NCBI GenBank assembly: GCA_943328975.2
Contig: CALQCC020000002.1
Location: forward strand, 1-64,000
DNA: 64,000 bases
Direction: 5' to 3'
Origin: Bordetella parapertussis
GTDB lineage: Bacteria > Acidobacteriota > Terriglobia > Bryobacterales > Bryobacteraceae
Both the position numbers and the translations under genes were made by a program. Positions 1 through 8,325 of the stretch are shown here, piece by piece; the first letter of the stretch is position 1, and each line of letters starts with the position of its first letter. The notes beneath the pieces are model-generated. The model was not told where the DNA came from and made no database searches. It saw only the letters and a list, made by a program, of their open reading frames with translations.

Positions 1-84
1 CGCCAACTCCGCCGCTGTGCGGCCCGCTTCCATCTGCTTCACCACTGTCAGGATCTGCTCATCGCTGAGCCTCTGCTTGGGCAT
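1..84 (-). CDS. IS3-family transposase OrfA, N-terminal 28 residues only
   Basis: The visible peptide starts MPKQRLSDEQIL and continues with VVKQMEAGRTAAELA. This matches the start of the helix-turn-helix OrfA of IS3-family elements (family pattern: K-R-F-S-E-E-Q-I, then E-A-G-R-x-x-x-E-L). In such elements OrfA binds the terminal repeats and is fused by frameshifting to OrfB, the DDE recombinase; OrfB is not visible here. The start is supported by a purine-rich AGAGGA site just upstream. The gene runs off the left edge, so intactness is unknown. Confidence 0.75.
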   Translation of the reverse strand, partial: MPKQRLSDEQILTVVKQMEAGRTAAELA

Positions 85-148
85 CTGTTTTCCTCTTTCT
101 TCGTCCGAAATCGTATCTAACTTCGGACGGAAAATGGGGATCAGGTCA
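1..148 (-). mobile_element. End of an IS3-family insertion sequence (IS407-like group), cut by the window edge
   Basis: Read on the minus strand, the element begins at 148 with TGACCTGATCCCCATTTTCC, a typical IS3-family terminal inverted repeat starting with TGACCTG. About 45 bases later comes an AGAGGA ribosome-binding site and the orfA start codon at 84. Between them lies an 8-base inverted repeat (102-109 CGTCCGAA, 122-129 TTCGGACG), possibly regulatory for the transposase. The rest of the element is outside the window, so its completeness and target duplication cannot be judged. The outer end overlaps the first codons of the ammonium transporter. Family placement rests on the terminal sequence and the orfA N-terminus. 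Confidence 0.75.
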
Positions 149-1783
149 AAACGCACATTACTACTAACTCTCTTGGCTGTGTTCGCCAGCTGGCAGGCAT
201 TTGCGCAGGCGCCGGCAGCCCCGGCCCCTGAAGCTCCTTCCGCTCCTGCGGCTCCCGCGCCCAAGGCGATCACGGTAGACGACCTGAAAGCGGTGGAGGC
301 TCCCAAGGCCGAAGTCCGGGCCGAAGGCGACACCGGCGGTTCAACGACAGGCACCGTCGCGGACATCGCCGTGAGCGATGCTAAAGCCGGACTGACCCTG
401 GCCGACGTATTGAACCAGATTGGCCAGAACAAGATCGCCGTCAACTTCGTGTGGACACTGATCTGTGGATTCATGGTCATGTTCATGCAGGCCGGCTTCG
501 CGATCGTGGAAACCGGATTGTGCCGGGCTAAGAATGCGAACCACACCATGATGATGAACTTCATGGTCTACGGCGCTGGGATGTTGGCCTATTGGGTGAT
601 CGGGTTCGCCATACAAATGGGCGGAGCCGGAGCCTTCGCCAACTTGGGAGGAACGCCCACGCTTACCTCCGAGTTCACCGCGACCATATTCGGCAAGACG
701 ATGGGCTTCTGGGGATCGAAAGGTATGTTCCTGAGCGGCCACTACGACGTCAGCGTGCTCGTGATGTTCCTGTTCCAGATGGTCTTCATGGACACCACGC
801 TGACGATCGTCACCGGTACTGCGGCCGAACGCTGGAAGTTCTCAGCCTTCTTGTGGTGCTCGATTCTGATGGGCGCGTTCACTTACCCGCTGTTCGCCAA
901 TTGGGCGTGGGGCGGCGGCTTCCTGGCCACCCTGGGCTCGAACTTCGGTTTGGGACATGGATACGTGGACTTCGCTGGATCGGGTGTCGTCCACGCGGTG
1001 GGCGGATTGAGCGCTCTGGGTATGGGTATGTTGATCGGACCGCGCATCGGCAAGTTCACCCGCGAGGGTAAACCGCTCGCGATGCCGGGTCATGACATCA
1101 CCATGGTGCTCACCGGTTGCTTCATCCTGGCGTTTGGATGGTTCGGATTCAACCCTGGTTCCACGCTGGGCGCGTCGGGCAACGGCAACCTGCGCATCAG
1201 CTCCGTGGCGGTCGACACGATGCTGGCAGGTATGGCCGGCGGCTTCGCGGCGATGTTCTACATGTGGATACGCTACGGCAAGCCGGACGCTTCCATGAGC
1301 GGTAACGGACTGCTGGCCGGTCTGGTCGCGATCACTGCCCCTAGCGGCTTCGTCAGTACGACTAGTTCCGTCATCATCGGCTTGATCGCGGGCGTGCTGG
1401 TGTGTCTCTCAGTGGAGTTTGTCGAGAAGATTTTGAAGATCGACGATCCAGTGGGCGCCATCTCGGTTCACGGTGCGGGTGGCCTCTTCGGTGTGATTTC
1501 GGTAGGCCTTTTCGCAGACGGTCGTAGTAACTACGGCGGCTCTTGGAACGGCGTTCCGGGAGCGGTGACCGGTCTCTTCTACGGCGATGCAGGCCAGTTA
1601 GTGGCGCAGTTGATCGGTGTCTCCACGCTGATCGGTGTCGTGTTCACCATCAACTTCCTGTTCAGCCTGCTGGTGGACATGGTGGTTGGGCAGCGCGTCT
1701 CGGCTGAAGTCGAACTGCAGGGCCTCGACATTCCTGAAATGGGAGCTGTCGCGTATCCTGAGTTCGAAATCAAGACCATGTAA
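134..1783 (+). CDS. amt: Ammonium transporter (Amt family)
   Basis: A 549-residue Amt/Mep channel for NH4+/NH3 uptake across the inner membrane. A signal peptide (about residues 1-25, ending in FAQ) is followed by an Ala/Pro-rich linker to about residue 100, then about 11 membrane segments beginning near NFVWTLICGF. The twin pore histidines are present as VVHAVGG (H287) and SVHGAGG (H446), with the conserved Asp in YVDFAG. The ATG at 134 is chosen because it opens the signal peptide. Oddly, this start codon lies inside the terminal repeat of the adjoining IS element, so residues 1-5 (MGIRS) are IS-encoded. A longer reading from upstream has no support. No PII gene (glnK/glnB) is adjacent; a TPR protein follows after 7 bases. 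Confidence 0.93.
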   Translation: MGIRSKRTLLLTLLAVFASWQAFAQAPAAPAPEAPSAPAAPAPKAITVDDLKAVEAPKAEVRAEGDTGGSTTGTVADIAVSDAKAGLTLADVLNQIGQNKIAVNFVWTLICGFMVMFMQAGFAIVETGLCRAKNANHTMMMNFMVYGAGMLAYWVIGFAIQMGGAGAFANLGGTPTLTSEFTATIFGKTMGFWGSKGMFLSGHYDVSVLVMFLFQMVFMDTTLTIVTGTAAERWKFSAFLWCSILMGAFTYPLFANWAWGGGFLATLGSNFGLGHGYVDFAGSGVVHAVGGLSALGMGMLIGPRIGKFTREGKPLAMPGHDITMVLTGCFILAFGWFGFNPGSTLGASGNGNLRISSVAVDTMLAGMAGGFAAMFYMWIRYGKPDASMSGNGLLAGLVAITAPSGFVSTTSSVIIGLIAGVLVCLSVEFVEKILKIDDPVGAISVHGAGGLFGVISVGLFADGRSNYGGSWNGVPGAVTGLFYGDAGQLVAQLIGVSTLIGVVFTINFLFSLLVDMVVGQRVSAEVELQGLDIPEMGAVAYPEFEIKTM

Positions 1784-1790
1784 GGTTGCT

Positions 1791-2309
1791 ATGACAGCTG
1801 AACTAACACCCATCAACAATACGAGTCCGGCGCCCCTAAGCGCCGGGCTCCCCTTGATTCCCTGGCGGGACCCTCACACGGTCCCGCTAGAACAGCGGAA
1901 GGCCGTCATTCGCAATCTGGAGCAAGCTTGCGCCGAGAATCCGGAGTCGGCCGATCTGCGAACTTGTCTGGCGATGGTTCACGCGGTGAACTATGACGCC
2001 TACAAATCGTTGGACGCCTTGCAAGATGCGCTGAACATCAATCCCAACCATTTCTTTGCTCAGCTCAAACTAGCGGAGCTATGGTATCGGTTGCGGGCGC
2101 TGCCGAAGGCCGAAGAAGAAGGCATCAAGGCGCTGAATCTGGCGTCGAATGCGAGTGAGTATCAAATGGCCCGCGCGCAGTTGCAGGAGATCCGGAAACT
2201 GATCAACAACTCTTTCGCGCGGCCGACGTGGGATACTCCGATGTTACGTCCGGCATTGGCCGTGGCGGCAGCGTTGGTGGTCGCAGGAGGGATTGGATTA
2301 TGGCTATGA
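1791..2309 (+). CDS. TPR-repeat protein with C-terminal membrane anchor
   Basis: A 172-residue protein lying 7 bases downstream of the ammonium transporter and so probably cotranscribed. Residues about 30-130 form tetratricopeptide-like helices (EQACAENPESADLRTCLAM; KSLDALQDALNINPNHFFAQ; KAEEEGIKALNLA). The C-terminus ends in one hydrophobic segment (LAVAAALVVAGGIGLWL), which should anchor it in the membrane with the TPR part in the cytoplasm. The TPR fold mediates protein-protein contact; the partner is unknown. Its place between amt and a small membrane protein suggests a role connected with the transporter, which is inference only. The next gene overlaps its end by 10 bases. Confidence 0.75.
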   Translation: MTAELTPINNTSPAPLSAGLPLIPWRDPHTVPLEQRKAVIRNLEQACAENPESADLRTCLAMVHAVNYDAYKSLDALQDALNINPNHFFAQLKLAELWYRLRALPKAEEEGIKALNLASNASEYQMARAQLQEIRKLINNSFARPTWDTPMLRPALAVAAALVVAGGIGLWL

Positions 2310-2476
2310 AGAAAGCTGCCGCAAGATGGCGTGAATTCGGTGCTGCCGCGTTCATGGCGTTCACCTTCATTTTCATCGGCGCGCCGATCGTGCCTATGGT
2401 GGCAGGCATCGCGTTGGTGGGCCTGTGGAACCTCTACGCGTATCGCCGTGATCAAGCGGCGCTCCACCGCAGCTAG
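2300..2476 (+). CDS. Small membrane protein in the amt operon
   Basis: A 58-residue protein starting MAMKKAAARWREF. One or two hydrophobic stretches (AAAFMAFTFIFIGAPIVPMVAGIALVGLWNLY) fill the middle, and a short basic tail follows. An AGGAGG ribosome-binding site at 2285-2290 sits 9 bases before the ATG, and the gene overlaps the TPR gene by 10 bases, which implies coupled translation. I do not recognise the family. With the two upstream genes it makes a three-gene unit of channel, TPR adaptor and small membrane protein. Confidence 0.6.
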   Translation: MAMKKAAARWREFGAAAFMAFTFIFIGAPIVPMVAGIALVGLWNLYAYRRDQAALHRS

Positions 2477-2535
2477 CTAGCTCGGCCCCGGAGGGCGTAA
2501 CGTTATTTAACCGCCTCTTGCGGTCAGGACATCGG

Positions 2536-3750
2536 ATGTTTGTTCCAGCTCTTTTATTCTTCGACGCATCTCCGGAGTCCCTCAAGGTTCCGCTGGCGAT
2601 GCTCACGATCTTCGCCACCGCCAAGCTGCTCGCCGAACTCTTTGAGCGGCTGGGTCAGCCCGGAATCGTGGGCGAAATTCTCGCTGGCGTTCTCATCGGA
2701 CCCAGCGCCCTCGGTTGGATCGCCCCCAATGAATTGCTTTCTTCGCTCTCCGATATCGGCGTCATGTTCCTGTTGTTCCGCGTCGGCCTTGAGGTCAAGC
2801 CAGCGGAGCTATTGAAGCTGGGCGGCACCGCCACGATCGTGGCATGCTGTGGAGTCATTGTTCCTTTCCTGATGGGCTGGGGGTTGCTGGTGTGGTGGGG
2901 ACAACCTAGCATTGAAGCTATCTTCGTCGGCGCGGCCATGGTTGCCACCAGCGTCGGCATCACGGCGCAGGTGCTCTCATCCAAAGGCCTGCTGCAGGAA
3001 CGTGCCAGTCAAATCATACTTGCTGCCGCTGTGATCGATGACGTCTTGGGGTTGCTGGTTCTGGCCTCGGTTAGCGCTATGGCCAAGGGCCAGGTCAACG
3101 TGTTGGAGATCTCGCTTACCGTCGGCCTCGCAGTTGTCTTCGTGCTACTGATTGCCACGATGGGCAATCGAGCCGTGGGCAAAGTGATGCCTCGTATTCA
3201 GGAAAGCATGCAGGTAGCAGAAGCGGAATTCGCGCTGGCGATCATCCTGTTGCTTGCGCTTTCCGTGCTAGCGGTCTATGTCGGCGTCGCCGCCATCGTG
3301 GGAGCGTTCTTCGCCGGCATGGCCTTGTCCGGAACCGTCGGCCAACGCGTACACGACCTATCTCACGGAGCCAGTGAATTGCTGGTCCCGTTCTTTCTGG
3401 CCGGGATCGGCTTACATGTCGACCTCAGCGCCTTCCATGATAGTTCGATGATCCTGCTGGCCGTGATCTTGTTGTTTCTTGCCTGCATATCCAAGTTCGT
3501 CGGCTGCGGACTCAGCGCGTTGCCGCTGGGCAAGTCGGATGCTTTCAAGATCGGTGTCGGGATGATCCCCCGAGGCGAGGTCGGCATGGTGGTTGCGCAA
3601 ATCGGCCTGACGATGGGAGTGATCTCGCAGAACATCTATGGCGTGGTTGTGTTCATGGCTGTGGCGACAACATTGGTGGCTCCGCCGCTACTCAAGATTG
3701 CGTTTGCCGACGTGAAACCTGTGATCGTTCCAGAAGGCGTGGAAGCCTGA
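2536..3750 (+). CDS. Cation:proton antiporter, CPA2/Kef type
   Basis: A 404-residue membrane protein with about 12 hydrophobic segments and the Na_H_Exchanger domain. Recognisable family signatures are LGQPGIVGEILAGVLIGPSALG near the N-terminus, AAVIDDVLGLLVLA (the buried acidic pair of CPA2 antiporters) in the middle, and MIPRGEVGMVVAQIGL near the C-terminus. It should exchange K+ or Na+ for H+ across the inner membrane. It lacks the C-terminal TrkA/RCK nucleotide-binding domain of KefB/KefC, so it is not a glutathione-gated Kef system in the strict sense. ATG at 2536 is preferred over TTG at 2518 because CAGGAC lies just upstream of it. Confidence 0.88.
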   Translation: MFVPALLFFDASPESLKVPLAMLTIFATAKLLAELFERLGQPGIVGEILAGVLIGPSALGWIAPNELLSSLSDIGVMFLLFRVGLEVKPAELLKLGGTATIVACCGVIVPFLMGWGLLVWWGQPSIEAIFVGAAMVATSVGITAQVLSSKGLLQERASQIILAAAVIDDVLGLLVLASVSAMAKGQVNVLEISLTVGLAVVFVLLIATMGNRAVGKVMPRIQESMQVAEAEFALAIILLLALSVLAVYVGVAAIVGAFFAGMALSGTVGQRVHDLSHGASELLVPFFLAGIGLHVDLSAFHDSSMILLAVILLFLACISKFVGCGLSALPLGKSDAFKIGVGMIPRGEVGMVVAQIGLTMGVISQNIYGVVVFMAVATTLVAPPLLKIAFADVKPVIVPEGVEA

Positions 3751-3757
3751 GTGGACG

Positions 3758-4453
3758 CTACTCCGCGATCAAATTGATCTGACCGACACCACCCTTCACA
3801 TCCAGGTGAATCTTGACGGGGGAGTTTTCCTGCGCCGGGTTGATCCAGCGTCCGTTGCGTTGTTCCAGCCCCGTGACTTTCACTTCCCCAATGCCGCCTT
3901 GGGCCGTCGCGTCGATGCCAACTCCCTTGGGAAGATATACGGTTGCCTCGCCCACGCCGCCCTTGATGCGGACGTCGTAACTGCGCTTTGGATTGCCGCG
4001 TAGATCCATCTTCACTTCGCCGGCACCGATCTTGAGTTCTACGTTGCGTAGATTCATGCTGCCTAGATTCATCTTCGCCTCACCCGCTCCCAGCCTGGTT
4101 ACGACGTCCATGAGGACGCCGTCGTTGAGCCTTACATCCCAGCGGTATTCGGAATTCCCCAGGCTCGCCCCACTCTCTGGTTGCGCGATCACCAAGTCGC
4201 CACGGACGCCGGTGGAGTGATACTCCACGGTCGGCTTCCACGTCGGCACGTTGAAAGTGAAGTCCGCTTCGGCCAGTTTCGAGGAACCGCCTCCGACGTT
4301 AAGTTCGCCGGCGCCCATGCGAAGTTCTACGCGTGTGAGTTCGGACTTGTCCAAGTCGAAGTGCGCCGATTCGTGCTGCGTGGGGCCGGTACGGGCCGCG
4401 TCGCAACCAGTAAACAGAAGAGTGACCGCAAGGAGTCCAGCAAAGTTCTTCAT
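3758..4453 (-). CDS. Toast-rack domain lipoprotein
   Basis: A 231-residue exported lipoprotein. The lipobox is LFTGC with Cys17 as the acylation site. The rest is a right-handed beta architecture of repeated short strands rich in Gly-Ala-Gly-Glu (RMGAGELNV, RLGAGEAKM, KIGAGEVKM, KGGVGEATV, QGGIGEVKV, KGGVGQINL). This is the periodic pattern of the toast-rack N domain (DUF2154) and of the LiaF C-terminal region. Function is unknown; related domains occur in cell-envelope stress proteins. The gene stands alone between convergent and divergent neighbours. A TATCCT -10 box ends exactly 6 bases before its ATG, which predicts a leaderless transcript. Confidence 0.7.
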   Translation of the reverse strand: MKNFAGLLAVTLLFTGCDAARTGPTQHESAHFDLDKSELTRVELRMGAGELNVGGGSSKLAEADFTFNVPTWKPTVEYHSTGVRGDLVIAQPESGASLGNSEYRWDVRLNDGVLMDVVTRLGAGEAKMNLGSMNLRNVELKIGAGEVKMDLRGNPKRSYDVRIKGGVGEATVYLPKGVGIDATAQGGIGEVKVTGLEQRNGRWINPAQENSPVKIHLDVKGGVGQINLIAE

Positions 4454-4459
4454 GGACAG

Positions 4460-4465
4460 AGGATA
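4460..4465 (-). promoter_or_regulatory. -10 box of a predicted leaderless promoter (lipoprotein gene)
   Basis: TATCCT on the minus strand, followed by six bases (CTGTCC) and then the ATG at 4453. Initiation about 7 bases after the hexamer would place +1 on the start codon. No Shine-Dalgarno sequence is present. Confidence 0.5.
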
Positions 4466-4682
4466 CGCGAACCGGCGGCAGAATGTTCCGCGAAAGTGAG
4501 GAAGGAAGCCGGACCGGCGGGGCAGCTGTTACGCCACCCCGCAAGCGGCACCGTTGTCAGGGGTCGGAGGTCGATGACCTACCAATCCATTCATCGGGAA
4601 AGAAGCCGGGTCGCACTATAGCGTAAGGTGAAGTTGTCTAGGGACTTACGGCGGGTACTTAGGAGCTTCTAGCACGCCCCGT

Positions 4683-4688
4683 TATAAT
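4683..4688 (+). promoter_or_regulatory. -10 box of gatB (consensus TATAAT)
   Basis: A perfect TATAAT ends 7 bases before the gatB ATG, so transcription should begin at or one base before the start codon. No clear -35 match is seen 17 bases upstream. The 242-base gap before gatB holds no other gene that I can support. Confidence 0.55.
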
Positions 4689-4695
4689 AAAGGCC

Positions 4696-6162
4696 ATGTC
4701 GAGTCTCGCCCCAGATGCCTCTGTGATCGCCCGCTATGAGCCGGTAATTGGACTGGAAGTTCACTGTCAGCTGGCCACGCGCACCAAGATTTTCTGCGGC
4801 TGCGCGACTGGTTTCGGGGCTGCGCCGAACACCAACGTTTGCCCCGTGTGCCTTGGATTACCCGGTGCGCTGCCGGTGCTGAATCGTCAAGCGGTGGAGT
4901 TCGCCATCCAAGCGGCGTTGGCGTTGAACTGCCGCGTGAATCCTGTGTCGGTTTTTTCGCGCAAGAACTACTTCTATCCGGACCTGCCCAAGGGCTATCA
5001 AATTTCGCAGTACGACAAACCGTTGGCGGAGCATGGATACGTCGACATAGAAGTAAACGGCGTGAAGAAGCGCATCGGCATCACGCGCATTCACATGGAA
5101 GACGACGCCGGTAAGAGCATCCACGACGGGTTCAAGGATTCGGACCGCTACACCTACGTCGATCTGAATCGCACGGGCACTCCGCTGATTGAAATTGTGA
5201 GCGAGCCGGATATTCGTAGTGCCGACGAAGCGTACGCATACCTCACTGCGATGAAGCAGGTGTTGCAGTACATCGGCGTGTCTACTTGCGATATGGAGAA
5301 GGGCCACCTGCGCTGCGACGCGAACGTCAGTGTCATGCTCAAGGGCGCGGACAAGTTCGGCACCAAGGCGGAGGTCAAGAACCTCAATTCGTTCCGCTTC
5401 CTGAAGCTCGCCGTGGATCAAGAAATCGAGCGGCAGGTCGGGATCGTCGAAGGCGGCGGGCGCGTGGTGCAGGAAACGCGGCTGTTCAATCCCGCGACGG
5501 GCGAAACCGTCACGATGCGCAGCAAGGAAAACGCCCACGATTATCGCTATTTCCCGGAGCCCGACTTGGTCCCGTTGAAGATCAGTGATACATGGATGGA
5601 CAGCGTTCGTTCGACGATGACCGAACTGCCGGCCTCGCGGCGCGCGCGTTTCATCGAGGTGTACGGGCTGCGCGAGTATGATGCTCAGGTGTTGACGGCT
5701 GAGCGTGAAACGTCGGAGTACTTCGAGAAAGTAGTCACGGCGAGCGGTGACGCTCGGGTGGCTGCGAATTGGGTGATGGGAGATCTCGCGGCGCTGTTGA
5801 AAGCGGCGGAGAAAGAGATCACCGAATCGCCGGTCAGCGCGGACAACCTAGGGCGCTTGATCAAGCTGATCGCGGATGGCAAGATCAGCGGCAAGATCGC
5901 GAAAGACTTGCTTCCGAAGATGGCGGAGACCGGCGATGCACCTGAGGTGCTGGTGGAGCGCGAAGGGCTCTCGCAAATCAGCGACGAAGGCGCGCTAGTG
6001 AAGATCATCGACGAAGTGATCGCGGCGAATCCGAAGCAGTTGGAGCAGTATCGTGCGGGCAAGACGTCCGTGATCGGGTTCTTCGTCGGACAAGTGATGA
6101 AGGCATCGCGTGGACAAGGCGATCCCGCGGTGGTGAACCGGCTGCTCCAAGAGAAGCTGTAA
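4696..6162 (+). CDS. gatB: Asp-tRNA(Asn)/Glu-tRNA(Gln) amidotransferase subunit B
   Basis: A 488-residue subunit of the GatCAB amidotransferase, which converts misacylated Glu-tRNA(Gln) or Asp-tRNA(Asn) to the amide form using ammonia from GatA. The N-terminal kinase-like domain opens with [13 protein letters not shown] and carries the zinc-ligand cysteines CGC...CPVC at about residues 34-54. [16 protein letters not shown] is a family signature. The C-terminal YqeY-like tRNA-binding domain covers about residues 330-488. Length is normal for the family. gatA and gatC are not adjacent, which is common outside Firmicutes. The gene appears monocistronic with its own near-leaderless promoter. Confidence 0.97.
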   Translation: MSSLAPDASVIARYEPVIGLEVHCQLATRTKIFCGCATGFGAAPNTNVCPVCLGLPGALPVLNRQAVEFAIQAALALNCRVNPVSVFSRKNYFYPDLPKGYQISQYDKPLAEHGYVDIEVNGVKKRIGITRIHMEDDAGKSIHDGFKDSDRYTYVDLNRTGTPLIEIVSEPDIRSADEAYAYLTAMKQVLQYIGVSTCDMEKGHLRCDANVSVMLKGADKFGTKAEVKNLNSFRFLKLAVDQEIERQVGIVEGGGRVVQETRLFNPATGETVTMRSKENAHDYRYFPEPDLVPLKISDTWMDSVRSTMTELPASRRARFIEVYGLREYDAQVLTAERETSEYFEKVVTASGDARVAANWVMGDLAALLKAAEKEITESPVSADNLGRLIKLIADGKISGKIAKDLLPKMAETGDAPEVLVEREGLSQISDEGALVKIIDEVIAANPKQLEQYRAGKTSVIGFFVGQVMKASRGQGDPAVVNRLLQEKL

Positions 6163-6170
6163 TCGATCGA

Positions 6171-6617
6171 CTAGAGGCCGAACTGCCGCAAGTGGTGGTC
6201 GGCGTGGCGAAAGCCCCACACGTTCCATTCCTCGGCTGTCAGCGGGCCGAAAATAGAATGCACGTGACCGTCGAGGGCCTGAAAAGAATCGATCATCCGC
6301 AGTAACTCGGCGTGGTCGCGATCCCATTCGATCGGCTTGGTGCCGCCTTGCTCTTGATCGGCCTCGGGCAGAGTCTTGACTCCCTTGGGCCACGCAAGCG
6401 ACGTGTGCAGCGCAATCCTTCGCACCAAGACGCGAGTGAAAATATTATGCACGGGCTTCGGATTCCGTTGGCCCGCGGACATGCGATACCCGTCAGTCAA
6501 GTGACACACCATCTGGTGCGGGGTCATGCGTCCCCACTGGCGCGGCGCGTTTGGCGTTAGACGTTCAAGGCGCTGTCGAACAGAGGACTTGGCGGCTGAG
6601 TCGGCGAAGGTGCTCAT
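6171..6617 (-). CDS. DinB-like / DUF1569 family protein
   Basis: A 148-residue protein starting MSTFADSAAKSSVRQRLERL. It fits the four-helix DinB-like metal-binding fold. Candidate ligands are His in TPHQMVCHLTDGYRMS and the cluster FRHADHHLRQFGL at the very C-terminus, which is characteristic of DUF1569. Members of the superfamily include bacillithiol and mycothiol-dependent transferases, but no activity can be assigned here. ATG at 6617 is preferred over an earlier in-frame start because a TATAAT box ends 6 bases before it, which would make the mRNA leaderless. It is convergent with gatB, with 8 bases between the stops. Confidence 0.72.
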   Translation of the reverse strand: MSTFADSAAKSSVRQRLERLTPNAPRQWGRMTPHQMVCHLTDGYRMSAGQRNPKPVHNIFTRVLVRRIALHTSLAWPKGVKTLPEADQEQGGTKPIEWDRDHAELLRMIDSFQALDGHVHSIFGPLTAEEWNVWGFRHADHHLRQFGL

Positions 6618-6623
6618 GGGCCC

Positions 6624-6629
6624 ATTATA
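6624..6629 (-). promoter_or_regulatory. -10 box of a predicted leaderless promoter (DinB-like gene)
   Basis: A perfect TATAAT on the minus strand, then GGGCCC, then ATG at 6617. The hexamer-to-start distance is exactly 6 bases, so +1 should fall on the start codon. Confidence 0.6.
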
Positions 6630-6689
6630 GAGGCCCGGATCGTGATACATTGAGGGCGAATCCTCCCATCAAGGCCTACAGGAGCAGTT

Positions 6690-7628
6690 CTGCCCACACT
6701 TAGAGTTTCTCGAACCCAAATCGTAATTGTTGCGCTCGTATTCTTCTTTCTAACCGGGAACGCACAGACACCGCTCCTGGACCAAGTGCGCGCCTCCAAC
6801 ACGCGCGGTGACTTCGCAACGGCGGACCGTCTGATCGAAAACTATCGTCAACGTTTCGGCACGAACGCGGAGCTGGCACTCGCGATCTCCTGGCAAGCAC
6901 GCGGCGCGTTGGCGTTGAAGAAGCTCGATAGCGCGGAAACCTACGCGGATCGGGCGCGGGAGGTATCGCTCCAGCTGCTCAAGACCCGCAAGCTCGATGT
7001 CGAGCCGATGGTGCCGCTAGCGCTGGGTGCGTCCATGGAAGTACATGCTCAGGTGATGGCGCAGCGCGGCGAAACTTCGAGCGCGGTCGGATTCCTCGAA
7101 ACAGAACGACGCAAGTATCTGGGCACATCGATCATCGAACGCATCACCAAGAACATCAACCTGCTTAGCCTCAAAGGTAAACGTGCGCCCTCGCTGGATG
7201 CGACGGAATGGATGGGCACGAAGCCTGCCGCTTGGTCGAGCTATCGTGGCAAGCCGGTGCTGGTTTTCTTCTGGGCGCACTGGTGCCCCGACTGCAAGGA
7301 GCAAGCTCCGATGTTGGCGAACCTGATGCGCCGTTATAGCGCGCGCGGGTTAACGATGGTCGCGCCGACGCGCTACTACGGCTACGTGGAAGGCGGACAA
7401 GACGCGCCGCGCGCGGCGGAGAAGGGCTACATCGAACAGATTCGCAATCGTTATTACGCCGCTCTCTCGAGCGCCGCGGTTCCTCTGAGTAACGCGATTT
7501 TTGAAACCTACGGATGTAGTTCCACCCCGACCCTGGCACTCATCGACAAGCAAGGCATCGTACGCTGGTATCATCCGGGCACGGCGACGGAAGCCGAGTT
7601 GGTCCGCGAGATAGAGGCGGTACTGTAA
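6690..7628 (+). CDS. Exported TlpA-like thioredoxin-domain protein (apparent CTG start)
   Basis: The C-terminal half is a thioredoxin/TlpA redoxin domain with the active-site WCPDC (Cys199 and Cys202 counted from the CTG) inside PVLVFFWAHWCPDCK, plus the cis-Pro region STPTLALIDKQG. The N-terminal half (about residues 35-160) is helical and TPR-like. The first ATG/GTG candidate, GTG at 6786, would omit an evident in-frame signal peptide (TQIVIVALVFFFLTGNAQTP). The only plausible start for that peptide is CTG at 6690, five bases after AGGAG; the frame is closed by TGA at 6651. It probably acts as an extracytoplasmic thiol:disulfide oxidoreductase. It overlaps the following methyltransferase gene by one base. 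Confidence 0.78.
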   Translation: MPTLRVSRTQIVIVALVFFFLTGNAQTPLLDQVRASNTRGDFATADRLIENYRQRFGTNAELALAISWQARGALALKKLDSAETYADRAREVSLQLLKTRKLDVEPMVPLALGASMEVHAQVMAQRGETSSAVGFLETERRKYLGTSIIERITKNINLLSLKGKRAPSLDATEWMGTKPAAWSSYRGKPVLVFFWAHWCPDCKEQAPMLANLMRRYSARGLTMVAPTRYYGYVEGGQDAPRAAEKGYIEQIRNRYYAALSSAAVPLSNAIFETYGCSSTPTLALIDKQGIVRWYHPGTATEAELVREIEAVL

Positions 7629-8320
7629 TGAAAAAGTCTTTGCTACTTCTGGTGTTCGCTGCGTTGGCGGCACTCGGGTATCAGGCCGCCGCGACCAAGC
7701 AGCCTGCTCCTGGAACGCACCCCATCACGGGCCGCAAGATCGCTGGTGTGATGGGCATGAGCGGGGCTGCGTGGCTGGTCCGGCCGGAGCGCATTGCCGA
7801 AGAGAATCCCGATGGCGCGCTGGATGCGATGAACATTCGTCCGGGGATGACGATCGCGGATCTTGGTTCGGGCGTCGGCTACATGACATTGCGGATGGCG
7901 AAGCGCGTTGGTCCCACGGGCAAGATCTACGGCGTCGATCTGCAACCGGGAATGCTGACGGAACTCCAGAAGAACGCCAAATCGAACGGCATTACCAACG
8001 TTGAATCGATCCTAGGCGAGCCTGCCGATCCCAAGCTGCCTGCGGGACAGATCGACATGATCCTGATGGTGGACGTCTATCACGAGATCTCGCAGCCGCA
8101 ATTGATGTTGCGCAAGCTTCGGCAAGCGCTGAAAGCCGATGGACGTTTAGTGCTGCTGGAATATCGCGCCGAAGATCCTTCGATCCCGATCAATCCGGAA
8201 CACAAGATGACTGTCGATCAAGTTCGCAGAGAGATCGAACCCGAGGGTTTCCGCTTGCAGACCCCGATTGAGACGTTGCCGCGCCAGCACCTGCTGATCT
8301 TGACCAAGACGGCGCAGTAG
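7628..8320 (+). CDS. Exported class I SAM-dependent methyltransferase
   Basis: A 230-residue protein with an N-terminal signal-like segment (MKKSLLLLVFAALAALGYQAAA), followed by a Rossmann methyltransferase. Motif I is IADLGSGVGYMT (about residues 76-87), the acidic residue after beta-2 is in YGVDLQPGML, and LMVDVYHEI is the motif IV region. The substrate is not evident. Methyltransferases with a signal peptide are unusual because SAM is cytoplasmic. This type recurs in Acidobacteriota, so the hydrophobic start may be a membrane anchor. Stop and start overlap in TAATG with the thioredoxin gene upstream, indicating one operon. Confidence 0.8.
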   Translation: MKKSLLLLVFAALAALGYQAAATKQPAPGTHPITGRKIAGVMGMSGAAWLVRPERIAEENPDGALDAMNIRPGMTIADLGSGVGYMTLRMAKRVGPTGKIYGVDLQPGMLTELQKNAKSNGITNVESILGEPADPKLPAGQIDMILMVDVYHEISQPQLMLRKLRQALKADGRLVLLEYRAEDPSIPINPEHKMTVDQVRREIEPEGFRLQTPIETLPRQHLLILTKTAQ

Positions 8321-8325
8321 CATTC

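Noticed and set aside
102-129. Inverted repeat before amt as an amt-specific operator
   Set aside because: It lies inside the IS end, between the terminal repeat and orfA, so it more likely belongs to the element.
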